Positions 27,191 through 36,155 of a DNA stretch of 64,000 nt are shown here, in pieces; within the stretch, counting starts at the first letter, position 1, and every line of letters starts with the position of its first letter. Where the stretch lies: assembly GCF_011947285.1 (NCBI RefSeq), contig NZ_JAAOZT010000013.1:1-64000 (forward strand), given 5' to 3'. A program made the translations under genes and the position numbers. This DNA is from Glaciimonas immobilis (GTDB taxonomy: Bacteria > Pseudomonadota > Gammaproteobacteria > Burkholderiales > Burkholderiaceae_D). The notes under the pieces were generated by a model that saw nothing but the letters and a program-made list of their open reading frames with translations, searched no databases and had not been told where the DNA came from.

Positions 27191-28351
27191 TCAGGGCCGG
27201 AGCACGATCTTACGACAATTATCTTCCTTCTTGTCGAAAATACGATAACCGTTTGCAGCCTCTTCGAGCGGCATTCTATGCGAGATGATGACTTCGGGAT
27301 GTAGTTTTCCGTCAGCGATAAAGTTTAATAATTCCGGCATATAGCGTTGTACGTGGGTCTGTCCTGCCTTGAACCCAATCCCTTTTTCGAACGCATCTCC
27401 GAACAGAAAGCCGTGAATGAATCCGGCGTACAAACCGGGCACGCTGACCATGCCTCCGCGGCGCACTGCGGCGATGCATTGACGCAATGCCTTACCGCTG
27501 CTGCCTTCAAGCTTTAACGTCGCCATTACGGTTTCTATGGCGCTGCCCTTGGCCTCAAAGCCTACCGCATCTATGACTGCATCCACACCGCGATAGGAGG
27601 TATTGTCGATGATAAATTCTGCGGCATCGACGGCGTCAAAATTGATCGGGATCACCCCATATTGGGCCTGCGCGAAGGCCAGTCGATAAGGATGGTGATC
27701 CACCATAAATATAGGATCGACACCGAGCATACGAGCGCAGGCAGCCGCCATCTGGCCCACCGGTCCCGCACCGAAGATTGCCAAAGACGAACCGGGACCG
27801 ACATTTGCATTCAATACCGCCTGATAGCCGGTCGGAAGTATATCGCTAAGAAAAAGAACCTTCTCATCGTCTAACGTATGGGGAATTTTTATGGGGCCGA
27901 CGTTCGCCTTTGGCACACGGACATATTCGGCTTGCCCGCCCGGAATGCCACCATAAAAATGACTAAAGCCGAACAACGCTGCGCCTGGACGCAAGCTTTT
28001 TTTATTCATGATAGTCCCGCGCCCTGAATTGGTGGTTTCGCAGGCGGAGAATAAATGCATGTCGCAGAAAAAACAGCTACCGCAAGCGATGACAAAAGGC
28101 ACGACGACCCTGTCGCCCTTTTGTAGTTTAGTCACGCCGGGACCCGCGTCTACGACTATGCCCATAAACTCATGGCCTAAAATGTCGCCTTCTTTCATTC
28201 CCGGTACTTTGCCACGATACAAATGAAGGTCAGAGCCACAAATGGCGGTAGCGGTCACTTTCAAAATAATATCATCAGGCTCCTGAAGTACAGGATCTGG
28301 GACAGTGTCCACTTTTACATCGTTGCTAAAATGATAGACAAGCGCGCGCAT
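27191..28351 (-). CDS. Zinc-dependent alcohol dehydrogenase family protein
   Basis: 386 residues from the ATG at 28351, with AAGGAG six bases upstream. Landmarks are [12 protein letters not shown] (catalytic zinc Cys), [15 protein letters not shown] (catalytic His/Glu), the structural-zinc cluster [15 protein letters not shown], and the Rossmann motif [12 protein letters not shown]. It belongs to the FDH-like, medium-chain group often annotated as glutathione-dependent formaldehyde dehydrogenase-like. The substrate cannot be fixed from sequence. Confidence 0.9.
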   Translation of the reverse strand: MRALVYHFSNDVKVDTVPDPVLQEPDDIILKVTATAICGSDLHLYRGKVPGMKEGDILGHEFMGIVVDAGPGVTKLQKGDRVVVPFVIACGSCFFCDMHLFSACETTNSGRGTIMNKKSLRPGAALFGFSHFYGGIPGGQAEYVRVPKANVGPIKIPHTLDDEKVLFLSDILPTGYQAVLNANVGPGSSLAIFGAGPVGQMAAACARMLGVDPIFMVDHHPYRLAFAQAQYGVIPINFDAVDAAEFIIDNTSYRGVDAVIDAVGFEAKGSAIETVMATLKLEGSSGKALRQCIAAVRRGGMVSVPGLYAGFIHGFLFGDAFEKGIGFKAGQTHVQRYMPELLNFIADGKLHPEVIISHRMPLEEAANGYRIFDKKEDNCRKIVLRP

Positions 28352-28498
28352 CAAATACTCCTTAACGTGACAGGTTTATGCCGCCTTAACGGTGCCACAC
28401 GGTTGCCATAAACCTGGTGTGTATGGCTCCACGCGTGCTCATAAAAAGTGCCGTGGAGCGAAGTAAAATGGTCAGACTTACCAGAGGAGGTCAGGGCG

Positions 28499-28681
28499 TC
28501 ATTTATCATGCTTACGACCAGACCCGGTCTTTTTGCCGCCGCCGCTGACTTTATTTTCTGTCGCCCAGGCACGCCGTACCGCCTCATCTTTGGGTACGCC
28601 TTTTTTCTCGTATCCTTCTTCGATGTGAGCCGTTTGTCGCTTTTGTTTATCCGTATATGAGGATTTATCACCGCGTGGCAT
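28499..28681 (-). CDS. Small basic stress-associated protein
   Basis: 60 residues, behind a strong AAAGGAG. The sequence MPRGDKSSYTDKQKRQTAHI, the middle EEGYEKKGVPKDEAVRRAWAT and the Gly/Lys tail match a small family common in Burkholderiales and Rhizobia, sometimes labelled plasmid stabilisation protein without proof. It likely binds nucleic acid given its charge; that is inference. Confidence 0.8.
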   Translation of the reverse strand: MPRGDKSSYTDKQKRQTAHIEEGYEKKGVPKDEAVRRAWATENKVSGGGKKTGSGRKHDK

Positions 28682-28708
28682 TTCAAACTCCTTTAAGAGT
28701 TTACTAGC

Positions 28709-29293
28709 TTATTTCTTTGCATCAACACTGGTTTTTAATTGCGTCGCCATCGTTAAATGCTCTTGGAGAGCAGGTAAATTAGTTGCCGCAAACTGCTTGA
28801 TATCACCATCCTTGGCATTGGTTGAAGTCTTCTTGAAAAGATTGACGGTATCTTTATGGGCGGATACGCCGATCACGTCGGCATATTGCTTATCAAACGT
28901 ATGGCCGCTGAGCTTGCCCATCATCACAATCTTGGCCTTGGCCGCAACGCTGGGGCCAGGGGGTAGCGTGACACCCTTGGAAGCAGCTAATTTTTGAAGA
29001 TCGTCAGCTACCTTGGTGTGGTCATCTATCATCTTTTGCGCAAAAGTTTTTACCTCCGCATCGCTACTTTTTTGGAGTGCTATCTGGCTCGCGTTAATTT
29101 CAGCATGGCCTGACTCGGCGGCCTCGGTAAGAAAACTTTTATCGCTACGCGCCAAACTGTCAGCAGCCCGTACGTTGACTGTAGACAATGTGGTTGCCCC
29201 TACAACCAGCACGGTAATGCCAAGCATCTTAAGCATTTTATAGGGCGATGCAGTGGGAAATGCACGTATTGAAGGACGGGACAAATTCGTCAT
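28709..29293 (-). CDS. DUF4142 exported ferritin-like protein
   Basis: 194 residues. A long N-terminal leader with a membrane segment (MLKMLGITVLVVGATTLS) suggests export; the mature part is four helices rich in His and Glu (SFLTEAAESGHAEINASQIA, KMIDDHTKVADDLQKLA, FDKQYADVIGVSAHKDTVNL, LPALQEHLTMA). This is the DUF4142 signature. Function is unknown; such genes cluster with stress proteins. It lies just 27 bases behind the small basic protein gene and both may be cotranscribed. Confidence 0.88.
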   Translation of the reverse strand: MTNLSRPSIRAFPTASPYKMLKMLGITVLVVGATTLSTVNVRAADSLARSDKSFLTEAAESGHAEINASQIALQKSSDAEVKTFAQKMIDDHTKVADDLQKLAASKGVTLPPGPSVAAKAKIVMMGKLSGHTFDKQYADVIGVSAHKDTVNLFKKTSTNAKDGDIKQFAATNLPALQEHLTMATQLKTSVDAKK

Positions 29294-29816
29294 GATTTCT
29301 CCTAAAAGGCGATATGAGTGATAGAAAAAGCATTGATGAGGGCTAACGTTGATCGTTTATCGATGCATGGCGCGCTAACGTCAGCACCCGGAAACCAAAG
29401 TCGGTTGATTAAGTAATAATAAAGAATATTCATGTTAAAAAAATCAGACAATGCCTCGCTGCCTTGTAAGACTTGACGAAGTTGCAAGATTAAAGTGCGT
29501 AAGCGCTTGCAAGAATTAATGCAGCCTGCGCAATACGGAGACCCGTCAATGCCTTCTGTTTCTCCTACAGACGATAAAGGTCACCGCTTATATCAGACAG
29601 GACACGAATTCACTATGCTATAAAATCGATGCCAGATCCGCACACGAATTAGTCCGCAAACTTGCGTAATCATTGCGCAATGAGAAATTTGCGCAGACTG
29701 GGTTTCATATACTTTGTTTTAAGTAAATTCGGGATGAAGTTGAGTCTTGCGGGCAAATTAGCTTTCGGCAAGGCCCCGACTAAAAGGCTTCTTCCACCAC
29801 ATAAGAGGGAGTGACT
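29294..29816. other. Intergenic region, divergent promoters
   Basis: About 520 bases between the divergent DUF4142 and PfpI-like genes. It holds a short palindrome (GTAAGCGCTTGC near 29497-29508) that resembles LacI-family operators, but nothing else supports a regulator. No gene is recognisable. Confidence 0.35.
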
Positions 29817-30656
29817 ATGGTTACCAAAGATAAATCGGCAAATACCGCAAATATTGTGAAGGGCGCAGAATCAATGCCCGGGGGGGCGTCCACCATTCCG
29901 ACGGAGCGCTCGACTGCACACGATACGCCCTCCGAGCTTGCGTTGGATGATGCAAATGAAATGTCTTTTCCTGCCAGCGATCCTGTCGCGGTGTCAAACA
30001 TCACGCGCATCGAAAAAGCCCCCGAGATGTCAGCCGCCGCGTCTGATCATCAGAACAGTAATGCTATGGGTCTGAGCGAAGAAAGTGACATAGAGCCGGA
30101 AGCACCTGACCTCAGTCCATTAACGATTGCCATTTTAGTCACCGATGGGTTTGAGCAAGCGGAGTTACTTGCACCCCGGCAAGCTTTGGAGTCGGCAGGC
30201 GCTACGGTCCATGTGATTTCCGATAAAACGGGCCGTGTTCAGGGCTATGAACATACCGATAAAGGTGAAAGCGTTGACGTCGATTGTGCTTTATCAGAGG
30301 CCTCCCCGGAAGACTATTCCGCAGTGTTGTTGCCGGGCGGGGTAGTCAATGGTGATGCATTGCGCATGTCCCCCGATGCCCGCGCGTTTATTCAAAAGAT
30401 CAATAAGGCCCACAAGCCTATCGCATCCATTTGCCATGGCGGGTGGCTATTAATATCAGCTGGCATTGCAGCCGATCGTACTGTCACCAGTTGGCCCAGC
30501 TTACAGGACGATTTTACAAATGCCAAAGCGAAATGGGTGGATCAGGAGGTAGTCTGTGATGACAATTTTGTATCCTCGCGCAAGCCATCCGATATCCCCG
30601 CCTTTAATAAGGCCTTCATAGGGCTTCTGCGTGAAAAAATAAAGGAATTAGCGTGA
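29817..30656 (+). CDS. PfpI/DJ-1-family protein with N-terminal extension
   Basis: 279 residues from ATG 29817 (GGGAG upstream). Residues from about 103 on form a type 1 glutamine amidotransferase-like domain: TIAILVTDGFEQAELLAPRQ, VLLPGGVVNGDALR, and the nucleophile elbow ASICHGGWLLISAG with the reactive Cys. Relatives act as deglycases, proteases or chaperones under stress. The first 100 residues are a hydrophilic, low-order region with ELALDDANEMSFPASDPVAV (residues about 40-60); that motif normally occurs as a separate small protein in Proteobacteria, so this looks like a fusion. Confidence 0.85.
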   Translation: MVTKDKSANTANIVKGAESMPGGASTIPTERSTAHDTPSELALDDANEMSFPASDPVAVSNITRIEKAPEMSAAASDHQNSNAMGLSEESDIEPEAPDLSPLTIAILVTDGFEQAELLAPRQALESAGATVHVISDKTGRVQGYEHTDKGESVDVDCALSEASPEDYSAVLLPGGVVNGDALRMSPDARAFIQKINKAHKPIASICHGGWLLISAGIAADRTVTSWPSLQDDFTNAKAKWVDQEVVCDDNFVSSRKPSDIPAFNKAFIGLLREKIKELA

Positions 30657-30789
30657 GGTCGAATCGAGTAGGCTGTGGTAAAGCGGACCCAAGGCTAGAA
30701 CAATGTGTTCGCCAGCGGTGAGCAGAGAAAAATATGTTTGTTGTTGTAATATTTCTCGGGATTAGACCCTTTGTATGCGTGGGATCATC

Positions 30790-31044
30790 ATGCAAAATAA
30801 ACCAAAACCTCATCAGATCAATACTAAATCTCCGGTCAGGAAGGACAATGTGCCGCGTCAGCCGAACGAACGGGACGAGTCCTCCGATCAACATAGTTCC
30901 GCGCCGCGCGCCGATATGAAACAGGCTGCTATTGATGTGGAAAACGGGTTAGTGGATACCGACCTCTACGGAGCGCGTGGCGTGGGGGAAGCCGCGAAAA
31001 GTCCTGCAATCAAGAATAAAAGGCCTAAGACCAGGGCACCATAA
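30790..31044 (+). CDS. Small hydrophilic hypothetical protein
   Basis: 84 residues starting at ATG 30790. Pro/Asn/Lys-rich and probably disordered; the part RQPNERDESSDQHSS and the later DVENGLVDTDLYGARGVG recall small proteins found in stress clusters of Burkholderiales. No domain or membrane segment is visible. The start has only a weak ribosome-binding site. Confidence 0.6.
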   Translation: MQNKPKPHQINTKSPVRKDNVPRQPNERDESSDQHSSAPRADMKQAAIDVENGLVDTDLYGARGVGEAAKSPAIKNKRPKTRAP

Positions 31045-31270
31045 ATGCAGCCGCTTATGGGAACTTTTAGTGGCGCCTTTTTAGTGGTACTTCTGATGCG
31101 AGATTGGCGTGTGACATCACCCGTTTGTAGTAATTTAGCAGCCTGTTCTCTATGTTTAATTCCGCATAAATTTGGGGAACTTAAGTGATTTTTATGAAGT
31201 CTAGTATTTACGTTATGTCAACGGTTCGACATACGTAATCCATGTTTATTTTTTCCGAAAGGAGCTAAAA

Positions 31271-31735
31271 ATGAGTTATCTGGATCGTGACACTTATGGC
31301 ATGTACAAAAACAATACTAGCGGGGGCCCTGGGCCTGATCTTCTTGGGGCCGATACTTTAATCGGTAACGATGTGTGTAATCAGGCGGGTGAAGACTTGG
31401 GCGACATTAAAGAGTTGATGATCGATACCCGCTCAGGTCGGGTGAGTTATGCGGTACTGTCCTTTGGGGGGTTTCTGGGGATGGGAGAAAAGTTATTTGC
31501 TGTGCCATGGGGGGTTTTAAAACTCGACACAGTCAATGAGCGTTTTATTCTTGATATGGATAAAGACCGCCTGGAACATGCTCCGGGTTTTGATAAAGAT
31601 CATTGGCCAGATATGGCCGATCAAAACTGGACCAATGAAATTGATACTTACTACGGAAGGGGCGCTAACACTGATCTTTCCAGCGGCTATACGGACAATC
31701 CCCTAGGAAAAAATGATCTCTCCACAAGATTGTAA
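31271..31735 (+). CDS. PRC-barrel domain protein
   Basis: 154 residues, with a strong AAAGGAG before the ATG. The PRC-barrel core is visible as LIGNDVCNQAGEDLGDIKEL, MIDTRSGRVSYAVLSFGGFL and KLFAVPWGVL. A Gly/Asn/Asp-rich hydrophilic tail follows (from about 105). PRC-barrel proteins are small beta-barrels found in photosynthetic reaction centres, RimM and many stress operons; this one has no further clue to its partner. Confidence 0.88.
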   Translation: MSYLDRDTYGMYKNNTSGGPGPDLLGADTLIGNDVCNQAGEDLGDIKELMIDTRSGRVSYAVLSFGGFLGMGEKLFAVPWGVLKLDTVNERFILDMDKDRLEHAPGFDKDHWPDMADQNWTNEIDTYYGRGANTDLSSGYTDNPLGKNDLSTRL

Positions 31736-31881
31736 GATCGTTATAGTTTGAAAGTTATGCGATTTTTAGATCGCGTGGTGTAACCGGATATGGGCAGATA
31801 TGACTATCTGCCCATAGTTCAAAAAATTCATCAAATAAAATAAAAACGAACGATAAATTGATAGCGCCGCAGGAGTCGACG

Positions 31882-32820
31882 ATGGCTACTACGAGTAAAC
31901 GTATCCTTTGGAAAGGCGCGATCTCGTTCGGACTCGTCCATATTCCCATTGCTTTACATGCGGCAACTGCGGAGCAGGGGCTTAACTTTGACTGGCTCGA
32001 CAAACGCAGCATGGATCCTGTGGGCTATAAGCGGATCAATAAAAAAACCGGTAAGGATGTCGATAAAGAAAATATCGTAAAGGGTATCGAATACGAGGAT
32101 GGCCAGTACGTTATTTTGTCGCAGGAAGAAATATCGGCGGCTTATCCCAAATCTACTCAGACGATTGAAATCGAGTGTTTCGTTGACGCCGGCGAAATCC
32201 CCTTCTTGTTCCTTGAGCGTCCCTATTATGTATCGCCGATTAATAAAGGCGCGAAGGTATACGCGCTGCTGCGTGAGGTCTTGGTGAAGACCGGCAAAGT
32301 TGGCATCGCCAAAGTAGTGATTCAGACTAAACAGCATCTTGCAGTACTGATGCCCTGTGGTCCTGCTCTCGTTCTGGATTTGTTACGATGGGGCGAGGAG
32401 GTCAGAACATGGGACGAACTTGACCTGCCAGCCGAGGGTATTGAGGCCAGCGGTATCAGCGATAAAGAAATGAAAATGGGCGAGCAACTGGTGCGCGATA
32501 TGGGGGGCAAATGGAATCCTGCGGATTTTACCGACTCATTCAAAGAGCAAATTTTAAAGCTGGTTGAAGAAAAAGTGAAAGCAGGCAATACCGAGTCAGT
32601 CACCCCTATTGAAAGCGAAGCCACTGACGCTGGTGCGGGTGCACGTATTTATGATTTGACTGAGATGTTGCAACGTAGCCTAAACAGTATGGCGAAATCG
32701 TCTACACCAACTAACCCCGCCGCTAAGCCCGATGACGTGCTCCCAAAGCCCGCTGCCAAAAAAGCCAAGCCGACTGCGCCGCCGCCAAAGAAGGCCGCCC
32801 CTAAACGTAAATCCGGTTAA
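31882..32820 (+). CDS. ku: Non-homologous end-joining protein Ku
   Basis: 312 residues from ATG 31882 with AGGAG at 31871-31875. The Ku core is clear: KRILWKGAISFGLVHIPIAL at the start, GYKRINKKTGKDV, KGIEYEDGQYVILSQEEI, FLERPYYVSPI and LDLPAEGIEASGISDKEM. The tail from about residue 265 is Ala/Lys/Pro-rich (KPAAKKAKPTAPPPKKA), the variable DNA-binding extension of many bacterial Ku proteins. A Ku homodimer holds broken DNA ends and recruits LigD, encoded 21 bases downstream. Confidence 0.95.
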   Translation: MATTSKRILWKGAISFGLVHIPIALHAATAEQGLNFDWLDKRSMDPVGYKRINKKTGKDVDKENIVKGIEYEDGQYVILSQEEISAAYPKSTQTIEIECFVDAGEIPFLFLERPYYVSPINKGAKVYALLREVLVKTGKVGIAKVVIQTKQHLAVLMPCGPALVLDLLRWGEEVRTWDELDLPAEGIEASGISDKEMKMGEQLVRDMGGKWNPADFTDSFKEQILKLVEEKVKAGNTESVTPIESEATDAGAGARIYDLTEMLQRSLNSMAKSSTPTNPAAKPDDVLPKPAAKKAKPTAPPPKKAAPKRKSG

Positions 32821-32841
32821 ATCGCTCTAAAGGAGTTCGCA

Positions 32842-35463
32842 ATGACGCGTCCCGATCCCCTGAGGACTTACAAAAACAAACGCGATTTTAGCAAAACCAG
32901 CGAACCGGAAGAGGGTGGCCTTGCCAGTCCAGAGGGACTGGTCTTCGTCGTGCAGAAGCACTGGGCCTCCCATTTACATTATGACGTGCGGCTGGAATTT
33001 GAAGGCACAATGCGCAGTTGGGCGGTACCGAAAGGGCCAAGCTACGATCCTAAAGTCAAAAGAATGGCGGTGCAGGTAGAGGATCATCCGATTGCTTATA
33101 ACGCTTTCGAAGGTGAAATTCCGGCTAAACAATACGGTGCGGGCAAGGTCATTATTTGGGACAAAGGTACATGGGAGCCCATCGCAGACCCGGCCGTAGG
33201 GTTGCGGGACGGGAACCTTAAGTTCGTCCTGCATGGTTTTAAATTGCGTGGAAAGTGGGCGCTTATCCGCATCAAGAACAAAAATGGTGCCGAGGATAAA
33301 ACCAGTTCTGAGCACAAACCAACCTGGTTGCTCATCAAAGAAAAAGATGCGTTCGCCCAACCGTCGGCAGCTTATAACGTAGTCGATGAAATGCCTGATA
33401 GCGTTGCAAAACTGTCTTTGCCATCAACGATAGTTGCGCCGAAGACCAGCATCGCCAATGGTGCCGATAGCGAGCCGGCCAACGCCGAGGTCAAAGGTAA
33501 CGTCAGGAAGTCAGTCAAGAAGAAAATCGCAGCACCCGCGAGTTCTGCGCTTTCGGTTGAAGACGGTACCATTCCAGCCGGTGCGATCGAGGCCCCATTG
33601 CCAGCAGAATTAACGCCCCAATTGGCGACGTTAGTTGATAGTCCACCGCGAGATTCTGAGGAGTGGCTATACGAAATAAAATACGACGGTTATCGGCTAT
33701 TGTCCCGGATTGAGGGTAACAATATTTTGCTGATAACGCGCAACGGGAACGACTGGAGCCAGAAGTTACCCGCGCTGGCGGACGCCCTGCGCAAGGCCCA
33801 ATTGCCCAATGGTTGGTACGATGGCGAGATCGTTATGCCGGGCGAGAAAGGTATCCCGGATTTTCAAGCCTTGCAAGGCGCTTTCGATACCAAAAAAACC
33901 CAGGAAATTGTTTACTTTCTTTTTGATTTGCCCTTTTTTAGTGGCTTCGATTTGCGACCGGTGCCGCTGGTGGCGCGGCGGTCAGTGCTAAAATTTTTGT
34001 TAGAAAAATCCACCTCGCCGACGATTCGGTTTAGCGATACGTTTGAAGCATTAGGGCGCGATATCGTGACATCCGCTTGCAGTCTCGGAATGGAGGGCGT
34101 CATTGGAAAGAAGAAGGATGCGCCATACGTCGGGCGCCGTTCTGCCGACTGGATAAAATTGAAGTGCAGCCAGCGGCAGGAGTTTGTGATTGGCGGCTAC
34201 ACGGATCCGCAAGGCCGTCGCACCGGGCTGGGATCATTGTTACTCGGGGTCCACGACGCGGATGGAAAGTTGCGCTACGCAGGCAAAGTTGGGACCGGCT
34301 TTGATGATAAAACGTTGCGGTCGTTGACAGCAGCGTTAAGCGCAATTGGATGTGCCGAAAGTCCTTTTACCGCCGCCAGCGATCTCCGTCCCGTAGGGCA
34401 CTGGGTGCAGCCTAGATTATTAGCGGAAGTGTCGTTCTCCGAATGGACTAAAAGTGGGCGGATACGTCATCCCGTATTTCATGGTTTACGCACCGACAAG
34501 CCCGCGCGCGCGATTGTGCGCGAAGTCGCCACTCATCTGAGTGCGCCGGAAGATCGCGTAACGTCGCTTCCTGCATGGTTAAAAATTACCAGTCCCGAGC
34601 GTGAGATTGATCCCGAAAGTGGTACCACCAAGATTGAACTGCTGCGCTTTTATGCGCTGGTTGGGCCATTGATGATGCCGCATCTCAAAGGACGGCCGGT
34701 ATCATTAGTCCGCGCGCCCGATGGGGTAGGAAAGCAGCTTTTTTTTCAGAAACACCTTGCACTGGGGGAGCTTGCGGGCGTAGCACAACTGGCTGCAAGT
34801 CTTTATCCTGATCATGAGCGCTTACTTGAGGTTGTTAAGCCGGAGGGGCTGTTGTCAGCGGCACAAATGAACGTGATGGAATTCCATACATGGAATGCGA
34901 TCAAGACAGCGATCAATAAGCCGGATCGCATGACATTCGACCTTGACCCGGGCGAAGGCGTAGAGTGGCAAATGATGCAGGAGTCTGCTTTGCTGGTGAA
35001 AGCGTTGATGGACCAGTTAGGGCTAACCTCGTTTGTAAAGACCAGTGGCGGCAAAGGTTTCCACATAGTTGTGCCGGTCGCAAAGCACTTTGGATGGAAC
35101 CAGATCAAAGCATTTTCACGCGCGATAGTCGCGCAATTGGTATTAGCACTGCCGTCACATTTTGTCGTAAAAAGTGGACCCCGAAACCGCGTTGGAAAAA
35201 TTTTTGTCGATTATTTACGTAACGGTTTTGGTGCCACGACCGTGTGTGCCTGGTCTGCAAGGGCCAGGCCAGGACTCGGCGTATCCGTACCCTTAGCGTG
35301 GGATGAAGTGCCTAAGGTCAATAGCGGCGCCCATTGGACGGTATCAAGCATTCATACCCGTCTTGATCAGGGCAACGGTCCGTGGGAGGGCTATGCAGAT
35401 GCGGCCCAAGGTTTAGCCGGTGCGATGAAGAAATTGGGCTTCAATCCTGAGAGGGAAGGGTAG
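32842..35463 (+). CDS. ligD: Multifunctional DNA ligase D
   Basis: 873 residues, AAAGGAG before the ATG. Domain order is phosphoesterase (about 20-170: KHWASHLHYDVRLEFEG, SWAVPKGPSYDP), ATP-dependent ligase (about 265-560: catalytic Lys in YEIKYDGYRLL, then IRHPVFHGLRTDKPA near its end), then the primase-polymerase (about 590-870: TFDLDPGEGVEW with the metal Asp pair, KTSGGKGFHIVVPV, SVPLAWDEV). This is the PE-ligase-polymerase order also seen in Pseudomonas LigD. Together with Ku it carries out end joining. Confidence 0.96.
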   Translation: MTRPDPLRTYKNKRDFSKTSEPEEGGLASPEGLVFVVQKHWASHLHYDVRLEFEGTMRSWAVPKGPSYDPKVKRMAVQVEDHPIAYNAFEGEIPAKQYGAGKVIIWDKGTWEPIADPAVGLRDGNLKFVLHGFKLRGKWALIRIKNKNGAEDKTSSEHKPTWLLIKEKDAFAQPSAAYNVVDEMPDSVAKLSLPSTIVAPKTSIANGADSEPANAEVKGNVRKSVKKKIAAPASSALSVEDGTIPAGAIEAPLPAELTPQLATLVDSPPRDSEEWLYEIKYDGYRLLSRIEGNNILLITRNGNDWSQKLPALADALRKAQLPNGWYDGEIVMPGEKGIPDFQALQGAFDTKKTQEIVYFLFDLPFFSGFDLRPVPLVARRSVLKFLLEKSTSPTIRFSDTFEALGRDIVTSACSLGMEGVIGKKKDAPYVGRRSADWIKLKCSQRQEFVIGGYTDPQGRRTGLGSLLLGVHDADGKLRYAGKVGTGFDDKTLRSLTAALSAIGCAESPFTAASDLRPVGHWVQPRLLAEVSFSEWTKSGRIRHPVFHGLRTDKPARAIVREVATHLSAPEDRVTSLPAWLKITSPEREIDPESGTTKIELLRFYALVGPLMMPHLKGRPVSLVRAPDGVGKQLFFQKHLALGELAGVAQLAASLYPDHERLLEVVKPEGLLSAAQMNVMEFHTWNAIKTAINKPDRMTFDLDPGEGVEWQMMQESALLVKALMDQLGLTSFVKTSGGKGFHIVVPVAKHFGWNQIKAFSRAIVAQLVLALPSHFVVKSGPRNRVGKIFVDYLRNGFGATTVCAWSARARPGLGVSVPLAWDEVPKVNSGAHWTVSSIHTRLDQGNGPWEGYADAAQGLAGAMKKLGFNPEREG

Positions 35464-35653
35464 CAGATTTGATTGATGTAGATTATCCGGGGCGGCATTT
35501 TAAATGCTTACCGAAGGACATAAATTGCCTTAGCCGTAACAGCTTGCGACCTGTCAATTAACTAACTCCCTCATTTCTCGGCTTGTTTAAAATGGAAGGC
35601 CGCATAACCTGCCTTTGGTTCCGTTGGTCGCGGAAAAGCCACACAAATATTTT

Positions 35654-35673
35654 TACTGTATATCCGTACAGTT
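35654..35673. promoter_or_regulatory. LexA (SOS) box
   Basis: TACTGTATATCCGTACAGTT has the CTGT-N8-ACAG core (35656-35671) and flanks very close to the proteobacterial LexA consensus. A likely -10 (TATAAA, 35697-35702) and -35 (TTGTGG, 35675-35680) lie right after it, so LexA bound here would block that promoter. The next gene starts at 35726. Confidence 0.7.
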
Positions 35674-35725
35674 GTTGTGGTAAGCTTTGATCTCGGTATA
35701 AATGATTTCTTCGGGATAACTAATT

Positions 35726-35947
35726 ATGACTCACTCCAATGCAGTTGTTACCCAGCCAGATGTAGTTAAAGGCGGATTCACGGTAGGTTTACGTATCGGC
35801 GGTCGTGAAATTTCGATCTGTCGTGATTATCGCAAGCGTTATTACACGCCCAATCCGATCATCGAATGGCGTACCGGCCATGCATCAGGATATCTCGAAT
35901 TATTGTTTCTCCGCATTTGGTTGATACGTTTATGTGCTGCTCGGTAA
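35726..35947 (+). CDS. Small hypothetical protein behind a LexA box
   Basis: 73 residues; GGGATAA precedes the ATG by about ten bases. The middle part is Arg/Tyr-rich (ICRDYRKRYYTPNPIIEW) and the end is hydrophobic (YLELLFLRIWLIRL). I do not recognise the family. Its promoter region carries a LexA-type operator, so it is likely made during DNA damage. It lies between ligD and the FAN1-like gene on the same strand. Confidence 0.6.
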   Translation: MTHSNAVVTQPDVVKGGFTVGLRIGGREISICRDYRKRYYTPNPIIEWRTGHASGYLELLFLRIWLIRLCAAR

Positions 35948-35963
35948 GTCTGTTTTTAACTGT

Positions 35964-35993
35964 AATTCAGGCCTATTTGGAGCACGGCCTGAA
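35964..35993 (+). terminator. Hairpin after the small SOS gene
   Basis: ATTCAGGCC (35964-35972) pairs perfectly with GGCCTGAAT (35985-35993) around a 12-base loop. No T-run follows, so it may be an attenuating or mRNA-stabilising hairpin and not a full terminator. It separates the small gene from the FAN1-like gene. Confidence 0.5.
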
Positions 35994-36155
35994 TGTATGC
36001 GATTTGAAGCACAGGGTGTTGTGACGCTTTCATTGCTCCTTAATTGAGGTCTGGTATCTTGTTCACCTCATCTAAACAATTGCTCCCAAAAATAGATCCG
36101 GCGCTTAGCAATTCAACGGTCAGGAAAAGCGCTTTCGGTCTGATCGTAACGTGAA

